Numbered from the stretch's first letter, positions 1-9,523 are shown. The stretch: 64,000 nucleotides of DNA from Bradyrhizobium sp. Ai1a-2 (GCF_000426245.1 NZ_AUEZ01000015.1:62001-126000); one strand, 5' to 3'. Numbers and translations: made by a program. The notes: generated from the letters alone by a model not told the origin.

Positions 1-372
1 AAGACGGTGGCGCCCGAGGTCACCGAGAACCACATAAAGGTCCATCGGCCCTGGGGCTCGTACCAGTCGGTCGACAATGGCGAACGCCACCAGGTCAAGC
101 GCATCGTCGTCAAGCCGGGCGAGCGACTGTCGCTGCAGAAGCACCACCATCGTTCCGAACACTGGATCGTCGTGCGAGGTGCTGCGCGCGTCACCGTCAA
201 CGAAACGGTCAAAACCGTGCACGAGAACGAATCGATCTACATCCCGATCGGCGCGGTGCACCGGTTGGAGAACCCGGGCAAGATCCTCCTGGAATTGATC
301 GAGGTGCAGACCGGCAGCTATCTCGGCGAGGACGACATCATCCGTATCGAGGACGATTATCAGCGCACCTGA
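1..372 (+). CDS. Mannose-1-phosphate guanylyltransferase/mannose-6-phosphate isomerase, C-terminal cupin part (5' end outside window)
   Basis: The frame is open from base 1 and stops at TGA 370-372, so only the last 123 residues are visible. They form the type II phosphomannose isomerase cupin seen at the C-terminus of AlgA/XanB/CpsB proteins: the HRPWGSY entry motif, the metal-binding [12 protein letters not shown] stretch, and [13 protein letters not shown] with the later histidine. These enzymes make GDP-mannose for polysaccharides. The nucleotidyltransferase half must lie upstream. A lone cupin isomerase cannot be fully excluded, but there is no start near the window edge that would suit one. 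The next genes are also sugar-nucleotide enzymes. Confidence 0.85.
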   Translation, partial: KTVAPEVTENHIKVHRPWGSYQSVDNGERHQVKRIVVKPGERLSLQKHHHRSEHWIVVRGAARVTVNETVKTVHENESIYIPIGAVHRLENPGKILLELIEVQTGSYLGEDDIIRIEDDYQRT

Positions 373-633
373 TGGTTGCTCCGCGCACCCGTTTCGCTTC
401 CGATGGCCGGCCACGACGGTGTAATCTTTTGAATCAAAACGTGTCCGGATTTGCTTGTTGGCATTCGCCACATTTGTGACAGCATGCTATAGCGTCTGCG
501 TGACGATGCTTCGGGGAAAGAAAGCACGTCGCGACAAGGGGATAGGGCTACGGCCTGATTCGGTGGAGTCGGGTTGGTCTGGGGAAGAACGCGCAACCGA
601 TGGGCGCCACCAAAAGTCTGTTGGGGTAATCAC

Positions 634-1650
634 ATGAGTTCCAAAGGGTCTGGGTTGGCCGCAAAAGCCGGGATCAGGCGTGCCTTGCGCGTCGGGGTGA
701 TCGGTGCGGGGGTTATGGGCAGCAACCATGCCCGCGTGCTGGCGGGATTGCCCGAGGTCACGCTGGTCGGGATCGTCGATCCCCTGGCTGAACATCGCGC
801 GCGCGCCATTGCGATGGTCGGGTGCCGGGCGTTTACGACGCTCGATGAACTGCTCGCCGAAGGCGTCGATGCCGTGACGATCGCAGCGCCGACCCATCTG
901 CATCACGAGATCGCGCTCGCCTGTATCGCGCGCAACGTCCATATCCTGGTCGAGAAGCCCGTCGCCTCCACGGTCGAGGAGGGCAACGACATCGTCACCG
1001 CCGCGCGGCAGGCCGGCGTGACGCTGATGGTCGGTCATGTCGAGCGCTTCAACCCGGCGGTTGCCGCGATCAAGCAGGCGATATCGGGCGAAGACATCCT
1101 CTCGATCGGCATTACCCGCGTCGGTCCGTTCCCCCCGCGCATGTCCAATGTCGGTGTCGTCATCGATCTGGCCGTGCATGACATCGACCTGATCCGCTGG
1201 TTCACCGAGTCTGAAATCGTCGACGTGCAGCCGCAGCTTTCGAGTGCCGTGGCGGAGCGCGAGGACATCGCGCTGTTGCAGTTCCGTACCGCTTCCGGGG
1301 TGCTCGCGCATATCAACACCAACTGGCTGACGCCGTTCAAGGCGCGGAGCGTCACGGTCGCCACGCGCGGCAAATATGTGATGGGCGATCTCCTGACCCG
1401 GCAGGTCACCGAGTGCTTCGGCTTCAAGCCGGACGGCAGCTATTCGATGCGGCATCTGCCGGTTGGCCACGACGAACCGTTGCGTGCCGAATTGATTGCG
1501 TTCCTCGATGCAGTGAGGAGCGGCAAGGAGCCGGCGGTATCAGGCAACGAGGGCGTCGCGAGTCTCGAGATCGCGATCAAATGTTTGGAAACGCCGGCCA
1601 CGCCGGCCGCGACCATCGTTCGCAAGGCCCCGCGCCGCGTCGCCGGCTGA
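634..1650 (+). CDS. Gfo/Idh/MocA family NAD(P)-dependent sugar dehydrogenase
   Basis: 338 residues from ATG 634, preceded by a GGGG-containing ribosome site; an upstream in-frame start at 574 adds an unlikely tail. The N-terminal Rossmann motif GVIGAGVMGSNHA is at about residues 21-33. The family EKP motif (HILVEKPVAS, near 105) and GHVERFNP (near 131) follow, the latter leading into the C-terminal substrate domain. Together with the adjacent DegT aminotransferase it resembles WlbA/WlbC or WbpB/WbpE pairs that oxidise and then aminate position 3 of a UDP-sugar. That pathway role is inferred from context; the exact sugar is unknown. Confidence 0.85.
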   Translation: MSSKGSGLAAKAGIRRALRVGVIGAGVMGSNHARVLAGLPEVTLVGIVDPLAEHRARAIAMVGCRAFTTLDELLAEGVDAVTIAAPTHLHHEIALACIARNVHILVEKPVASTVEEGNDIVTAARQAGVTLMVGHVERFNPAVAAIKQAISGEDILSIGITRVGPFPPRMSNVGVVIDLAVHDIDLIRWFTESEIVDVQPQLSSAVAEREDIALLQFRTASGVLAHINTNWLTPFKARSVTVATRGKYVMGDLLTRQVTECFGFKPDGSYSMRHLPVGHDEPLRAELIAFLDAVRSGKEPAVSGNEGVASLEIAIKCLETPATPAATIVRKAPRRVAG

Positions 1651-1679
1651 TTTCATCCCTCATTCCCTCGCAAGGCCTC

Positions 1680-2828
1680 ATGAACCAGCATATGCGTCCC
1701 GAACCGATTCCCTTCATCGACCTTGCCGCGCAGCGCCGCCGGCTTGGCGCATCCGTCGATGAGGCGGTCTCCCGCGTGCTCTCCCATTGCCAGTTCATCG
1801 GCGGACCGGAAGTGTCAGCGCTGGAGGCTGAGCTTGCAAAGTTCTCGGGCGCAAAACATGTGGTGAGCTGCGCCAGCGGCACCGACGCGCTCTTGATGGT
1901 GCTGATGGCCAAGAAGGTCGGCCCGGGCGATGCGGTGCTGTGCCCGTCCTTTACGTTCTGCGCAACCGGCGAATCAGTGGCGCTGACTGGCGCGACGCCG
2001 GTTTTCGTCGACGTCGATGAGACGACCTTCAACATGGATGCCGCCTCGCTGAAGCGTGGCATCGCGACCGCGAAGGCGCGCGGCCTCAAGCCCGTCGGCA
2101 TCATTCCGGTCGACCTGTTCGGGCAGAGCGCCGATCACGGCGCGATCGGCGAGGTCGCCAAGGCCGAGGGTCTGTTCGTGCTCGACGACGCGGCCCAGGG
2201 CTTCGGCGCCAGCTACAAGGGGCGGCGGATCGGCACCTTTGGCCTGGCGACTGCGACCAGCTTCTTCCCGGCGAAGCCGCTCGGCTGCTTCGGCGATGGC
2301 GGCGCGATCTTCACCGACGACGACGACCTTGCGCAAACGCTGCGCAGCATCCGCGTGCACGGCCAGGGCTCCGACAAATACGACAACGTGCGCCTCGGCC
2401 TGACCGGGCGGCTCGACACCATGCAGGCGGCCGTGCTGCTCGAGAAGCTCAAGATCTTCGAGGACGAGATCGCCGCGCGAAATGAGGTCGCGGAGCGCTA
2501 TGCGCGCGGGCTCGGCAATGTCGTGAAGGTGCCGCGTCTCGCCGCCGGCTGCAGCTCGATCTGGGCGTGCTACACCATCCGCCTGCCTGAGGGGACCGAC
2601 CGCGACGGTTTTGCCGCGGCGCTGAAAGCTCAGGGCGTTCCGACCGCGATCTACTACACGAAGTCGATACATCAGCAGACCGCCTACCGCGACTTCCCGG
2701 TGGCTGAGGGCGGCCTGCCGGTCAGCGAACGGCTTTCGAATGACGTCATCAGCCTGCCGATTCACGCCTATCTCGACGAGGCGACGCAGGGGCGAATCAT
2801 CGAGGCGGTGCGCGGCGCGCTGTCTTGA
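1680..2828 (+). CDS. DegT/DnrJ/EryC1/StrS family sugar aminotransferase
   Basis: 382 residues from ATG 1680, 29 bases after the dehydrogenase. The frame is open further upstream, but that part only overlaps the previous gene. The start MNQHMRPEPIPFIDLAAQ is typical of the family. The PLP lysine is Lys199 in SFFPAKPLGCFGDGG, the family's K-(N/P)-LG-(C)-(Y/F)-GDGG motif. VLDDAAQGFGA supplies the cofactor-ring aspartate. The enzyme transfers an amino group, usually from glutamate, to a keto-sugar nucleotide. It is probably cotranscribed with the preceding gene. The C-terminus YLDEATQGRIIEAVRGALS is complete. Confidence 0.87.
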   Translation: MNQHMRPEPIPFIDLAAQRRRLGASVDEAVSRVLSHCQFIGGPEVSALEAELAKFSGAKHVVSCASGTDALLMVLMAKKVGPGDAVLCPSFTFCATGESVALTGATPVFVDVDETTFNMDAASLKRGIATAKARGLKPVGIIPVDLFGQSADHGAIGEVAKAEGLFVLDDAAQGFGASYKGRRIGTFGLATATSFFPAKPLGCFGDGGAIFTDDDDLAQTLRSIRVHGQGSDKYDNVRLGLTGRLDTMQAAVLLEKLKIFEDEIAARNEVAERYARGLGNVVKVPRLAAGCSSIWACYTIRLPEGTDRDGFAAALKAQGVPTAIYYTKSIHQQTAYRDFPVAEGGLPVSERLSNDVISLPIHAYLDEATQGRIIEAVRGALS

Positions 2829-2920
2829 TTTCGCCGCTTTGGGCGCGGCTTCACGTCACAGCAAAATTAGCCGTTCGGCTCTGATGCCATCGGCATCAAA
2901 TATGCGCTAAGAAGCGGCGC

Positions 2921-4450
2921 ATGCTTGGACGCATCTTCACCGTCGGCGGCTACACCCTGCTTTCGCGGCTGACGGGGCTCGCGCGCGACATCATGCTCGC
3001 CGCGATCCTCGGCGCGGGGCCGATTGCCGACGCCTTCCTTGTGGCCTGGCGCCTGCCGAACAATTTCCGCGCAATCTTCGCCGAAGGCGCGTTCAACACC
3101 GCGTTCATTCCTGCTTATGCCCATGTCCATGGCAAGGGCGGCGAGACGTCGGGGCGTCTGTTCGCCGACCGGATCTTCACGCTGCTATTCCTGTCGCAGC
3201 TCATCCTGCTGGCGCTAGCCTGGGCCTTCATGCCGCAGGTGCTGCGCGTCCTCGCGCCCGGCTTCACCGATGAGGCCGAGCAGCGCCAGCTTGCGATCGA
3301 GCTCACCCGGATCACCTTTCCGTATCTGCTGCTGATCACGATGGTGACGCTCTATGGCGGCATGCTCAACGTGATGCAGCGCTTTGCCAGCGCCGCCGGG
3401 GCCTCTATCCTCCTCAATCTATCGATGATGGCAACGCTGGCTCTGGCGGCGTCCTTCCCGACCGCGGGGCATGCTGCGGCCTGGGGCGTCCTGATCTCCG
3501 GCTTCCTGCAGTATTTCCTGCTCGCGGGCGATCTGGCGAGGCACGGCACGCTGCCGCGCTTTGCCATGCCGCGGCTGGACGAGGACGTCCGCGCTTTCTT
3601 CCGCGCGATCGGGCCGGCGACGCTGGGCTCGATGGGCACGCAGGTTGCCGTGTTCGCCGACACCATCATCGCGACGTTCCTGGCCGCCGGCGCGCTGTCG
3701 GCGCTCTATTACGCCGAGCGGCTCTACCAACTGCCGATCGGCGTGATCGGGATTGCCGTCGGCACGGTGCTGTTGCCGGAAATGTCGCGGCGGATCACGG
3801 CGGAGGATGTTGCGGGGGCTGCAGCCGCCCAGCGGCGCGCCTTTGACTTCACCCTGCTTGCGACCGTGCCCTTTGTCGCGGCCTTCCTCACCGTACCCGA
3901 CATTATCGTGCGCGCGGCGTTTGCGCGCGGCGCCTTCACCAAGGCCGACGCCGCGGCGGCCGCAGCGACCTTGGCGGCCTATTCGATCGGCCTGATCCCG
4001 TTCGTGATGATTCGCAGCGCGGTCGCGACGTTTTACGCGCGCAAGGATACGGCAACGCCGATGAAGGCGTCGCTCACCGGGCTAGGCGCCAATCTGCTGT
4101 TGAAGATCGGCCTGATGGGCTCGCTCGCCCAGATCGGGCTCGCGCTCGCCACCGCGGTCGGCGCCTGGATCAACCTCTTGCTGGTGCTCGGCTTTGCGGT
4201 GCGCGCCGGCTATCTCGAGCTCGATCGTCGGATGATGCTGACCTTCGGGAAGTTCGCCGTCTCGGGCCTCGTGCTCGCGGGATCGCTGTGGTGGACCCAG
4301 CGATTCGCGGCCAGCTATTTTGCGCAGATGCATGTGCTGCGCGATGAAACCATCCTTGCGCTCCTGATTGCGGTCGGCGCCTTCGTCTATGGATTTTCCA
4401 TCCTGGTGCTGTTCGGGCGCGGCTGGCTCTTTGCCTTGCGGCGCGGCTAG
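2921..4450 (+). CDS. murJ: Lipid II flippase MurJ (MviN)
   Basis: 509 residues starting MLGRIFTVGGYTLLSRLTG, the standard MurJ N-terminus. About 14 hydrophobic segments are visible. Family signatures include ADAFLVAWRLPNNFRAIFAEGAFNTAFIP (read as separate pieces: the LPN-x-FR-x-IFAEG loop and the AFIP turn) and the YYAERLYQLPIGVIGIA segment in the second half. MurJ moves lipid-linked peptidoglycan precursor across the inner membrane. Length and ends match the family. It is followed at once by an interspersed palindromic repeat. There is no clear functional link to the sugar-nucleotide genes before it. Confidence 0.95.
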   Translation: MLGRIFTVGGYTLLSRLTGLARDIMLAAILGAGPIADAFLVAWRLPNNFRAIFAEGAFNTAFIPAYAHVHGKGGETSGRLFADRIFTLLFLSQLILLALAWAFMPQVLRVLAPGFTDEAEQRQLAIELTRITFPYLLLITMVTLYGGMLNVMQRFASAAGASILLNLSMMATLALAASFPTAGHAAAWGVLISGFLQYFLLAGDLARHGTLPRFAMPRLDEDVRAFFRAIGPATLGSMGTQVAVFADTIIATFLAAGALSALYYAERLYQLPIGVIGIAVGTVLLPEMSRRITAEDVAGAAAAQRRAFDFTLLATVPFVAAFLTVPDIIVRAAFARGAFTKADAAAAAATLAAYSIGLIPFVMIRSAVATFYARKDTATPMKASLTGLGANLLLKIGLMGSLAQIGLALATAVGAWINLLLVLGFAVRAGYLELDRRMMLTFGKFAVSGLVLAGSLWWTQRFAASYFAQMHVLRDETILALLIAVGAFVYGFSILVLFGRGWLFALRRG

Positions 4451-4454
4451 TTTT

Positions 4455-4562
4455 CGAGAGCATGATCCGGAAAAGTGGAGACCGGTTTTCCGAAAAAGAT
4501 CATGCTCAAACAAAGAGCTAGAGCGGGATGACGATTCGAATAAAAGTCATCGCGCGCTAGTC
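4455..4562. repeat. Interspersed palindromic repeat, family A, copy 1
   Basis: Imperfect inverted repeat: GAGCATGATCCGG at 4458 pairs with GATCATGCTC ending at 4507, with ACCGGTTTTCCG between. It is followed by a tail (CAAAGAGCTAGAGCGGG...AAAGTCATCGCGC) that also occurs in the copy at 56598. It starts five bases after the murJ stop. Related copies lie at 33509 and 56598. The function is unknown; transcription termination or an extragenic REP-like role are both possible. Confidence 0.8.
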
Positions 4563-4691
4563 AAATCAGCTTTTTGTTGCGGTGCTTCCAAGCTCCGCAA
4601 TTCGCGGTTTGCGCTTCTTTCCCAACCGCGCCAATATGGCCGGAAACACGCCGACATGGCGTGGACAACAACAACGACAATTGGAGTGACG

Positions 4692-7001
4692 ATGGCAGCC
4701 CCCATCAAATTCGGCGTCGGCCAGAGCGTACGCCGCAAGGAAGACGACGCGCTGATTCGCGGCATGGGCCGCTACACCGACGACGTCGCGCCGCAGCCGG
4801 CGTTGCATTCGCTGGTGCTGCGCTCGCCGCACGCGCATGCGAAATTCACCATCGACGTCGCCAAGGCGCGGGGCCTGCCAGGCGTCAGCCTGATCCTGAC
4901 CGCGGCCGAAGTCGCCGATCTCGGCGACCTGCCATGCCTGTTCAACCTGGAGACCGACCCGTTCACCGGTCCGCCCTATCCGATTCTGGCCAAGGACGAG
5001 GTGCGCCATGTCGGCGATGCCGTCGCCTTCGTCGTCGCCGAGACGATCGATCAGGCGCGCGATGCGATCGAGGCGATCGACGTGCAGTGGACGCCGCTGC
5101 CGGCCGTGATCGGCGTCCTCAATGCCGTGAAACCGGGCGCGCCGCAGGTGTGGCCCGATAAGCCGGGCAACGTGCTGTTCGACGTCTCGATCGGCGACAA
5201 GAAGGCGACCGAAGAAGCCTTTGCCAAGGCGCACACGGTCGCGGAAATTTCGATCGTCAATCCGCGCATCGTCACCAACTTCATGGAGACGCGTGCGGCG
5301 GTCGCCGAATATGATGCGAAGAAGGATCATCTGACGCTGACGATCGGCAGCCAGGGCAGCCATCGCCTGCGCGACATTCTCTGCCAGAACATCCTGAAGA
5401 TCCCGGTCGAGAACATGCGGGTGATCTGCCCCGATGTCGGCGGCGGCTTCGGCACAAAGCTGTTTCCCTACCGCGAATATGCGCTGGTCGCGGTCGCCGC
5501 GCGCCAGTTGAAAAAGACCGTCAAATGGACGGCGGATCGCGCCGATCACTTCATGGGCGACTCGCAGGGACGCGACAACGTCACGACCGCCAAGATGGCG
5601 CTCGCCGAGGACGGCAAGTTCTTAGGGATGGATGTCGACCTGATGGGCGACATGGGCGGCTATCTCTCGACCTTCGGCCCGTATATTCCGCATGGCGGCG
5701 CCGGCATGCTGCCGGGGCTCTACGACATCCAGGCCTTCCATTGCCGCGTCCGCACCGTGTTCACCAACACCGTGCCGGTGGATGCCTATCGCGGCGCCGG
5801 GCGGCCGGAGGCGGCCTACGTCATCGAACGCCTGGTTGATGCCGCCGCGCGAAAACTCGACATGACGCCGGATGCTGTCAGGCGCAAGAACTTCATTCCG
5901 CCGAAGTCGCTGCCCTACAAGACCGCGACCGGGAAGGTCTACGACTCCGGTGACTTCGCCGCGCATATGAAGCGCGCGATGGAGATTGCCGAGTGGAAGG
6001 AATTTCCCAAGCGCGCCAGGGCGGCGAAGAAGGACGGCCTGGTGCGCGGCATCGGGCTCGCGACCTATGTGGAGATCTGCGGCACCATGGGCGAGGAGAC
6101 CGCGAACGTCGCGCTCGATCCCAATGGCGACGTCTCGATCCTGATCGGCACGCAATCGAGCGGGCAGGGCCACCAGACCGCCTATGCACAGATCGTGGCC
6201 GAGCAGTTCGGCGTGCCGCCGGAGCGCGTCCACATCCTGCAGGGCGACACCGACAAGATCGCAACAGGTCTTGGCACTGGCGGCTCGGCGTCGATCCCCA
6301 CGGGCGGTGTCAGCGTGCAGCGCGCCACCTCCGCGCTCGGTGACAAGTTGAAGGAGATCGCGGCGCAGGCGCTGGAAGCAAGCGCCGGCGACCTCGAGAT
6401 ATCAGACGGCGTGATCCGCATCGCCGGCACCGACCGCTCGATCAGCTTTGCCGATCTCGCCAAGCGCCCCGGCATCGATCCGTCGAAGCTGAACGCCAGC
6501 GCGACCTTCGCCAGTGCCGACGGCACCTATCCGAATGGCACGCATCTCGCTGAAGTCGAGATCGATCCGGCGACCGGCATCATCAAGATCGTGAACTATG
6601 TCATCGTCGATGACTTCGGCGTGACACTGAACCCGCTGCTGCTGGCGGGCCAGGTTCACGGCGGCGCGATGCAGGGCATCGGGCAGGCGCTGATGGAGCA
6701 GGCGGTCTATAGCGCAACCGACGGCCAGCTCGTCACCGGCACCTTCATGGACTATGCGGTGCCGCGCGCCTCCGACGGTCCGTCCTTCGTGTTCGAGACC
6801 CACAACGTGCCCTGTGCGACCAATCCGCTCGGCGTCAAGGGCGCGGGCGAAGCGGGCGCGATCGGCTCATGCCCCGCGATTGTCAACGCGATCGTCGAAG
6901 GCCTGTGGCGCGAATACAAGATCGACCACATCGACATGCCCGCTACCCCCGAGCGGGTCTGGATCGCGATCCGCGAGGCGCAGCGGCGCCATAATCTCTA
7001 A
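4692..7001 (+). CDS. Xanthine dehydrogenase/CoxL family molybdopterin-binding large subunit (orphan)
   Basis: 769 residues from ATG 4692, with GGAG five bases upstream; an in-frame ATG at 4656 lacks such a site. The N-terminal aldehyde oxidase a/b hammerhead starts GVGQSVRRKEDDALIRGMGRY. Molybdopterin-binding motifs follow: DVGGGFGTK near 250, AYRGAGRPEA near 365, SSGQGH-type and GTGGSAS loops, and KGAGEAGAIG near 716 with the catalytic glutamate. The loop at 365 lacks the AYRCSFR cysteine of true CO dehydrogenase, so a CO role is unlikely. No FAD (CoxM) or 2Fe-2S (CoxS) gene is adjacent. The substrate is unknown. Confidence 0.85.
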   Translation: MAAPIKFGVGQSVRRKEDDALIRGMGRYTDDVAPQPALHSLVLRSPHAHAKFTIDVAKARGLPGVSLILTAAEVADLGDLPCLFNLETDPFTGPPYPILAKDEVRHVGDAVAFVVAETIDQARDAIEAIDVQWTPLPAVIGVLNAVKPGAPQVWPDKPGNVLFDVSIGDKKATEEAFAKAHTVAEISIVNPRIVTNFMETRAAVAEYDAKKDHLTLTIGSQGSHRLRDILCQNILKIPVENMRVICPDVGGGFGTKLFPYREYALVAVAARQLKKTVKWTADRADHFMGDSQGRDNVTTAKMALAEDGKFLGMDVDLMGDMGGYLSTFGPYIPHGGAGMLPGLYDIQAFHCRVRTVFTNTVPVDAYRGAGRPEAAYVIERLVDAAARKLDMTPDAVRRKNFIPPKSLPYKTATGKVYDSGDFAAHMKRAMEIAEWKEFPKRARAAKKDGLVRGIGLATYVEICGTMGEETANVALDPNGDVSILIGTQSSGQGHQTAYAQIVAEQFGVPPERVHILQGDTDKIATGLGTGGSASIPTGGVSVQRATSALGDKLKEIAAQALEASAGDLEISDGVIRIAGTDRSISFADLAKRPGIDPSKLNASATFASADGTYPNGTHLAEVEIDPATGIIKIVNYVIVDDFGVTLNPLLLAGQVHGGAMQGIGQALMEQAVYSATDGQLVTGTFMDYAVPRASDGPSFVFETHNVPCATNPLGVKGAGEAGAIGSCPAIVNAIVEGLWREYKIDHIDMPATPERVWIAIREAQRRHNL

Positions 7002-7104
7002 TGACGATTCCGTGCGCGGGAATAAATCCCCGCGCACGGGTTCTACTGGAGAAGCGGCGATAGGGGCACGCCCGGCAAAGCTTCACGAAAAGGAGAATTC
7101 GCGG

Positions 7105-7554
7105 ATGAAGCGGATGGTAATGGTGGTGTGCGGCGTGCTGCTCGGTGCGAGCGCCGTCATGGCGCAGCAGGAGATCGCGGTTCAGCAGGACAACCTGATG
7201 CGGGCGCAGGCGAAGAGCATGTACACCGTGATCGGGAAAATGGTGAAGGGCGATATCCCCTACGACCAGAAGGCGGTCGATACCGCGCTCGCCGATCTCG
7301 AAACGAACGTCGCCAAGATCGCCACGGTCTTTGCCACCAACCCCAAGGAAGACGTGAAGGACGCCACCTACACTTCGTCGCCCAAGATCTGGCAGAACAA
7401 GGCCGATTTCGATTCCAAGATCCCGCCGGTCACGAAGGCGATCGTCGACTTCAAAGGCAAGGTCAAAAATCTCGATCAGTTGAAGGTGGCCTACACCAGC
7501 ATCAACGACCGCTGCGGCGGGTGTCACGACATCTATCGTGTCAAATTGAAGTGA
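7105..7554 (+). CDS. Cytochrome c' (class II c-type cytochrome), periplasmic
   Basis: 149 residues from ATG 7105, preceded by AAAAGGAG. A Sec signal peptide (MKRMVMVVCGVLLGASAVMA) is followed by a helical region without an N-terminal haem motif. The single haem site CGGCH is at residues 137-141, close to the C-terminus, which is the hallmark of cytochrome c' and c-556. Such proteins bind NO/CO or carry electrons in the periplasm. The gene follows the molybdenum enzyme after ~100 bases. A role as its electron acceptor is possible but not shown by the sequence. Confidence 0.88.
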   Translation: MKRMVMVVCGVLLGASAVMAQQEIAVQQDNLMRAQAKSMYTVIGKMVKGDIPYDQKAVDTALADLETNVAKIATVFATNPKEDVKDATYTSSPKIWQNKADFDSKIPPVTKAIVDFKGKVKNLDQLKVAYTSINDRCGGCHDIYRVKLK

Positions 7555-7558
7555 TGCG

Positions 7559-7692
7559 AGGCTTCACCTCTCCCGCTTGCGGGAGAGGTCGGTGCGTAAG
7601 CGCCGGGTGAGGGATCTCTCCACTCCGGGAATCCCAATGCGGAGACACCCCCACCCCAACCCTCCCCCGCAAGAGCGGGAGAGGGGGCGCAG
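7559..7692. repeat. Interspersed repeat with paired CTCTCCCGC-type palindromes
   Basis: Between the cytochrome c' and CHRD genes. CCTCTCCCGCTTGCGGGAGAGG forms a near-perfect hairpin at the left end. A second related arm (CCCGCAAGAGCGGGAGAGGG) closes the right end, with GGTGCGTAAGCGCCGGGTGAGGG between. Elements of this kind are abundant between genes of Bradyrhizobium and relatives. The genes are convergent, so a termination role is plausible. Confidence 0.75.
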
Positions 7693-7778
7693 CTACACCG
7701 TGGCCAGTTCAATAGCCGCGAAATGACAGAGGCGGATGCAGGAGCATCCGCTTTCAGGGATAAGCGCTTGCGGCTGGC

Positions 7779-8201
7779 TTACTTCACGACCTGGCCGCGG
7801 ATCTCGCCGCCCGGATTGGCCGCGGTGTGGACGTTCACGTAATACTTGCCGGCCAGGAAATCAGCGGCCTGCGCATCCGTCAGTGTGGCGCTGCCTTCGG
7901 CGGGGCTCGAGGCGATATTCGGGATCGGGACGGCGACGCCGCTATTCTTGCCGGCTTCGGCGGGACCGTGGAAATGCGCCGCAGTGGCGGGGCCGGTGAG
8001 GCCGGAATAGCTGACCTTCCAGCTCAGCTTCTTGGTCGCGGGATCGTAGTCGATATCGGCGGTTCCGGTTCCGGCGCTGTTGTTCGGCGGCACTTCCGAT
8101 TTGCTGTCCAACGGCACCTTGTACTTGTCGGCGAGAGCAGGAGCGGCAAACACGATGGCGGCTCCGAGCGCGAGCGTAGCAAGCATGGTCTTGTTCGGCA
8201 T
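7779..8201 (-). CDS. Exported CHRD domain protein
   Basis: 140 residues from ATG 8201, with GGGAGAAAAACC just upstream; a longer frame to 8270 lacks a ribosome site. A signal peptide (MPNKTMLATLALGAAIVFAAPALA) is followed by a single CHRD domain: the SEVPPNNSAGTGTADIDYD start, HFHGPAEAG, and the YYVNVHTAANPGGEIRGQV end. CHRD was first defined in chordin; bacterial versions are small secreted beta proteins without an assigned activity. It stands alone, convergent with the cytochrome c' gene. Confidence 0.85.
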   Translation of the reverse strand: MPNKTMLATLALGAAIVFAAPALADKYKVPLDSKSEVPPNNSAGTGTADIDYDPATKKLSWKVSYSGLTGPATAAHFHGPAEAGKNSGVAVPIPNIASSPAEGSATLTDAQAADFLAGKYYVNVHTAANPGGEIRGQVVK

Positions 8202-8358
8202 GGTTTTTCTCCCTGTTGGTATCGGAATGGTGTCGACCTCAAAACAATGGCTTTTTCGCTTTATTCCCAAAATCGCCCGCGAGCGCGGAAAATTTCGAGC
8301 AAGCGTATGGCCGAAACTCTCTCCATATTAGCCGCTCGATCGACGAACTGGAGCATAT

Positions 8359-8471
8359 GCGGTTCTGATTGTACCGAGGCTCCAGATTCTTGTCTTGACG
8401 AGTTTTCTTCGCGAACCGGTGTCCGCCCTCGGATCAAGTCCGAGGGCATGCTTCGCTTGAAAACGCTCCAA
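8359..8471. repeat. Interspersed palindromic repeat, family B, diverged copy
   Basis: Reads GCGGTTCTGATTG...CAGATTCTTGTCTTGACG...TTCGCGAACCGGTGTCC...CTTCGCTTGAAAACGCTCC. It matches the family-B copies at 21541 and 45772, but carries an extra hairpin (GCCCTCGGATCAAGTCCGAGGGC) in the middle. It lies in the 284-base gap between the CHRD gene and the diheme cytochrome gene; no other feature was seen there. Confidence 0.65.
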
Positions 8472-8485
8472 TAACGGGTCGGACC

Positions 8486-9415
8486 ATGTTGCGACGAACA
8501 TATCCCGCGATCATCCTCGCCGGCATTGTCGCCATCGGCGTCTATTGGTGGATGACCATACCTTCGACGATTGCGGCCAGCGCGTTGCCGGCCTATCGGC
8601 CTGACATCGGCAACGGCTCCACCATCTTCAACGCGGGCGGATGTTCGTCCTGCCACGCCGTGCCGAACCAGCCCGATCGGACCCGGCTCGGCGGCGGGCT
8701 CCCGATTCCGTCACCGTTCGGCACCTTCTATGCGCCGAATATCTCGCCCGATCCCAACGACGGCATCGGCCGATGGAGCGAGGACGATTTCGTCGCCGCG
8801 GTCATGAAGGGGACTTCGCCGGACGACACCCATTTCTTCCCGGCGTTTCCCTACACCTCCTACCAGCATGCGAAGATCGACGACGTCCGCGACCTCTTCG
8901 CCTTCATCAAGACGCTGCCGCCGGTCGCGGGCAAGGTGCGCGATCACGACGTGCCGTTTCCCTTCAACATTCGCCGCAACATCGGCGTCTGGAAATTCCT
9001 GTTCATGGATGGCAAGCCGTTCACCCCGGACCCGACACGCTCCGCGCAGTGGAATCGCGGAGCCTATCTCGTGAACAGTTTCGGCCATTGCGCGGAGTGC
9101 CACAGCCCGCGCAATTTCCTGGGCGGTATCATCCGCGCGCAACGCTTTGCTGGCGGACCGAATCCGGAAGGCGAGGGCTGGGTGCCCAACATCACGCAGA
9201 AGAATCTCGGAGACTGGAGCGTGAAGGATTTCGCGTATTTCCTGAAGACCGGCGAACTGCCGGAGGGCGATAACGCCAGCGGATTGATGGCGCGCGTGAT
9301 CAAGAACACCTCGCAATTGTCCGATGACGATCGCGCGGCAATGGCGGATTATCTCAAATCGCTGCCACCGGTCGAGGGACCGACGCCGCCGAAGCGGAGC
9401 GGGAGCAAGAGCTAG
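8486..9415 (+). CDS. Membrane-anchored diheme cytochrome c
   Basis: 309 residues. The N-terminus MLRRTYPAIILAGIVAIGVY is an uncleaved-looking membrane anchor. Two class I haem c domains follow, with CSSCH at 53-57 and CAECH at 202-206. Methionine-rich ligand regions and the repeated PPxxGxxP ends fit the alcohol/aldehyde dehydrogenase cytochrome subunit group, where such proteins carry electrons from periplasmic dehydrogenases to the respiratory chain. The usual subunit has three haems; this one has two. No dehydrogenase partner is adjacent. Confidence 0.86.
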   Translation: MLRRTYPAIILAGIVAIGVYWWMTIPSTIAASALPAYRPDIGNGSTIFNAGGCSSCHAVPNQPDRTRLGGGLPIPSPFGTFYAPNISPDPNDGIGRWSEDDFVAAVMKGTSPDDTHFFPAFPYTSYQHAKIDDVRDLFAFIKTLPPVAGKVRDHDVPFPFNIRRNIGVWKFLFMDGKPFTPDPTRSAQWNRGAYLVNSFGHCAECHSPRNFLGGIIRAQRFAGGPNPEGEGWVPNITQKNLGDWSVKDFAYFLKTGELPEGDNASGLMARVIKNTSQLSDDDRAAMADYLKSLPPVEGPTPPKRSGSKS

Positions 9416-9523
9416 GACGTTTTCTTATAAGCGCTTGATGTCCACCTTCGTGTGCTCCCGACTCGCGCAGGGCCGGCGGCGTTCTCCACCGCTGCTTGCC
9501 GCACGCTCATGGTTAGCCCCAAT

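Noticed and set aside
4692..7001. Aerobic carbon monoxide dehydrogenase large subunit (CoxL)
   Set aside because: The active-site loop is AYRGAGRPEA, not the cysteine-containing AYRCSFR, and no CoxS/CoxM genes are adjacent.
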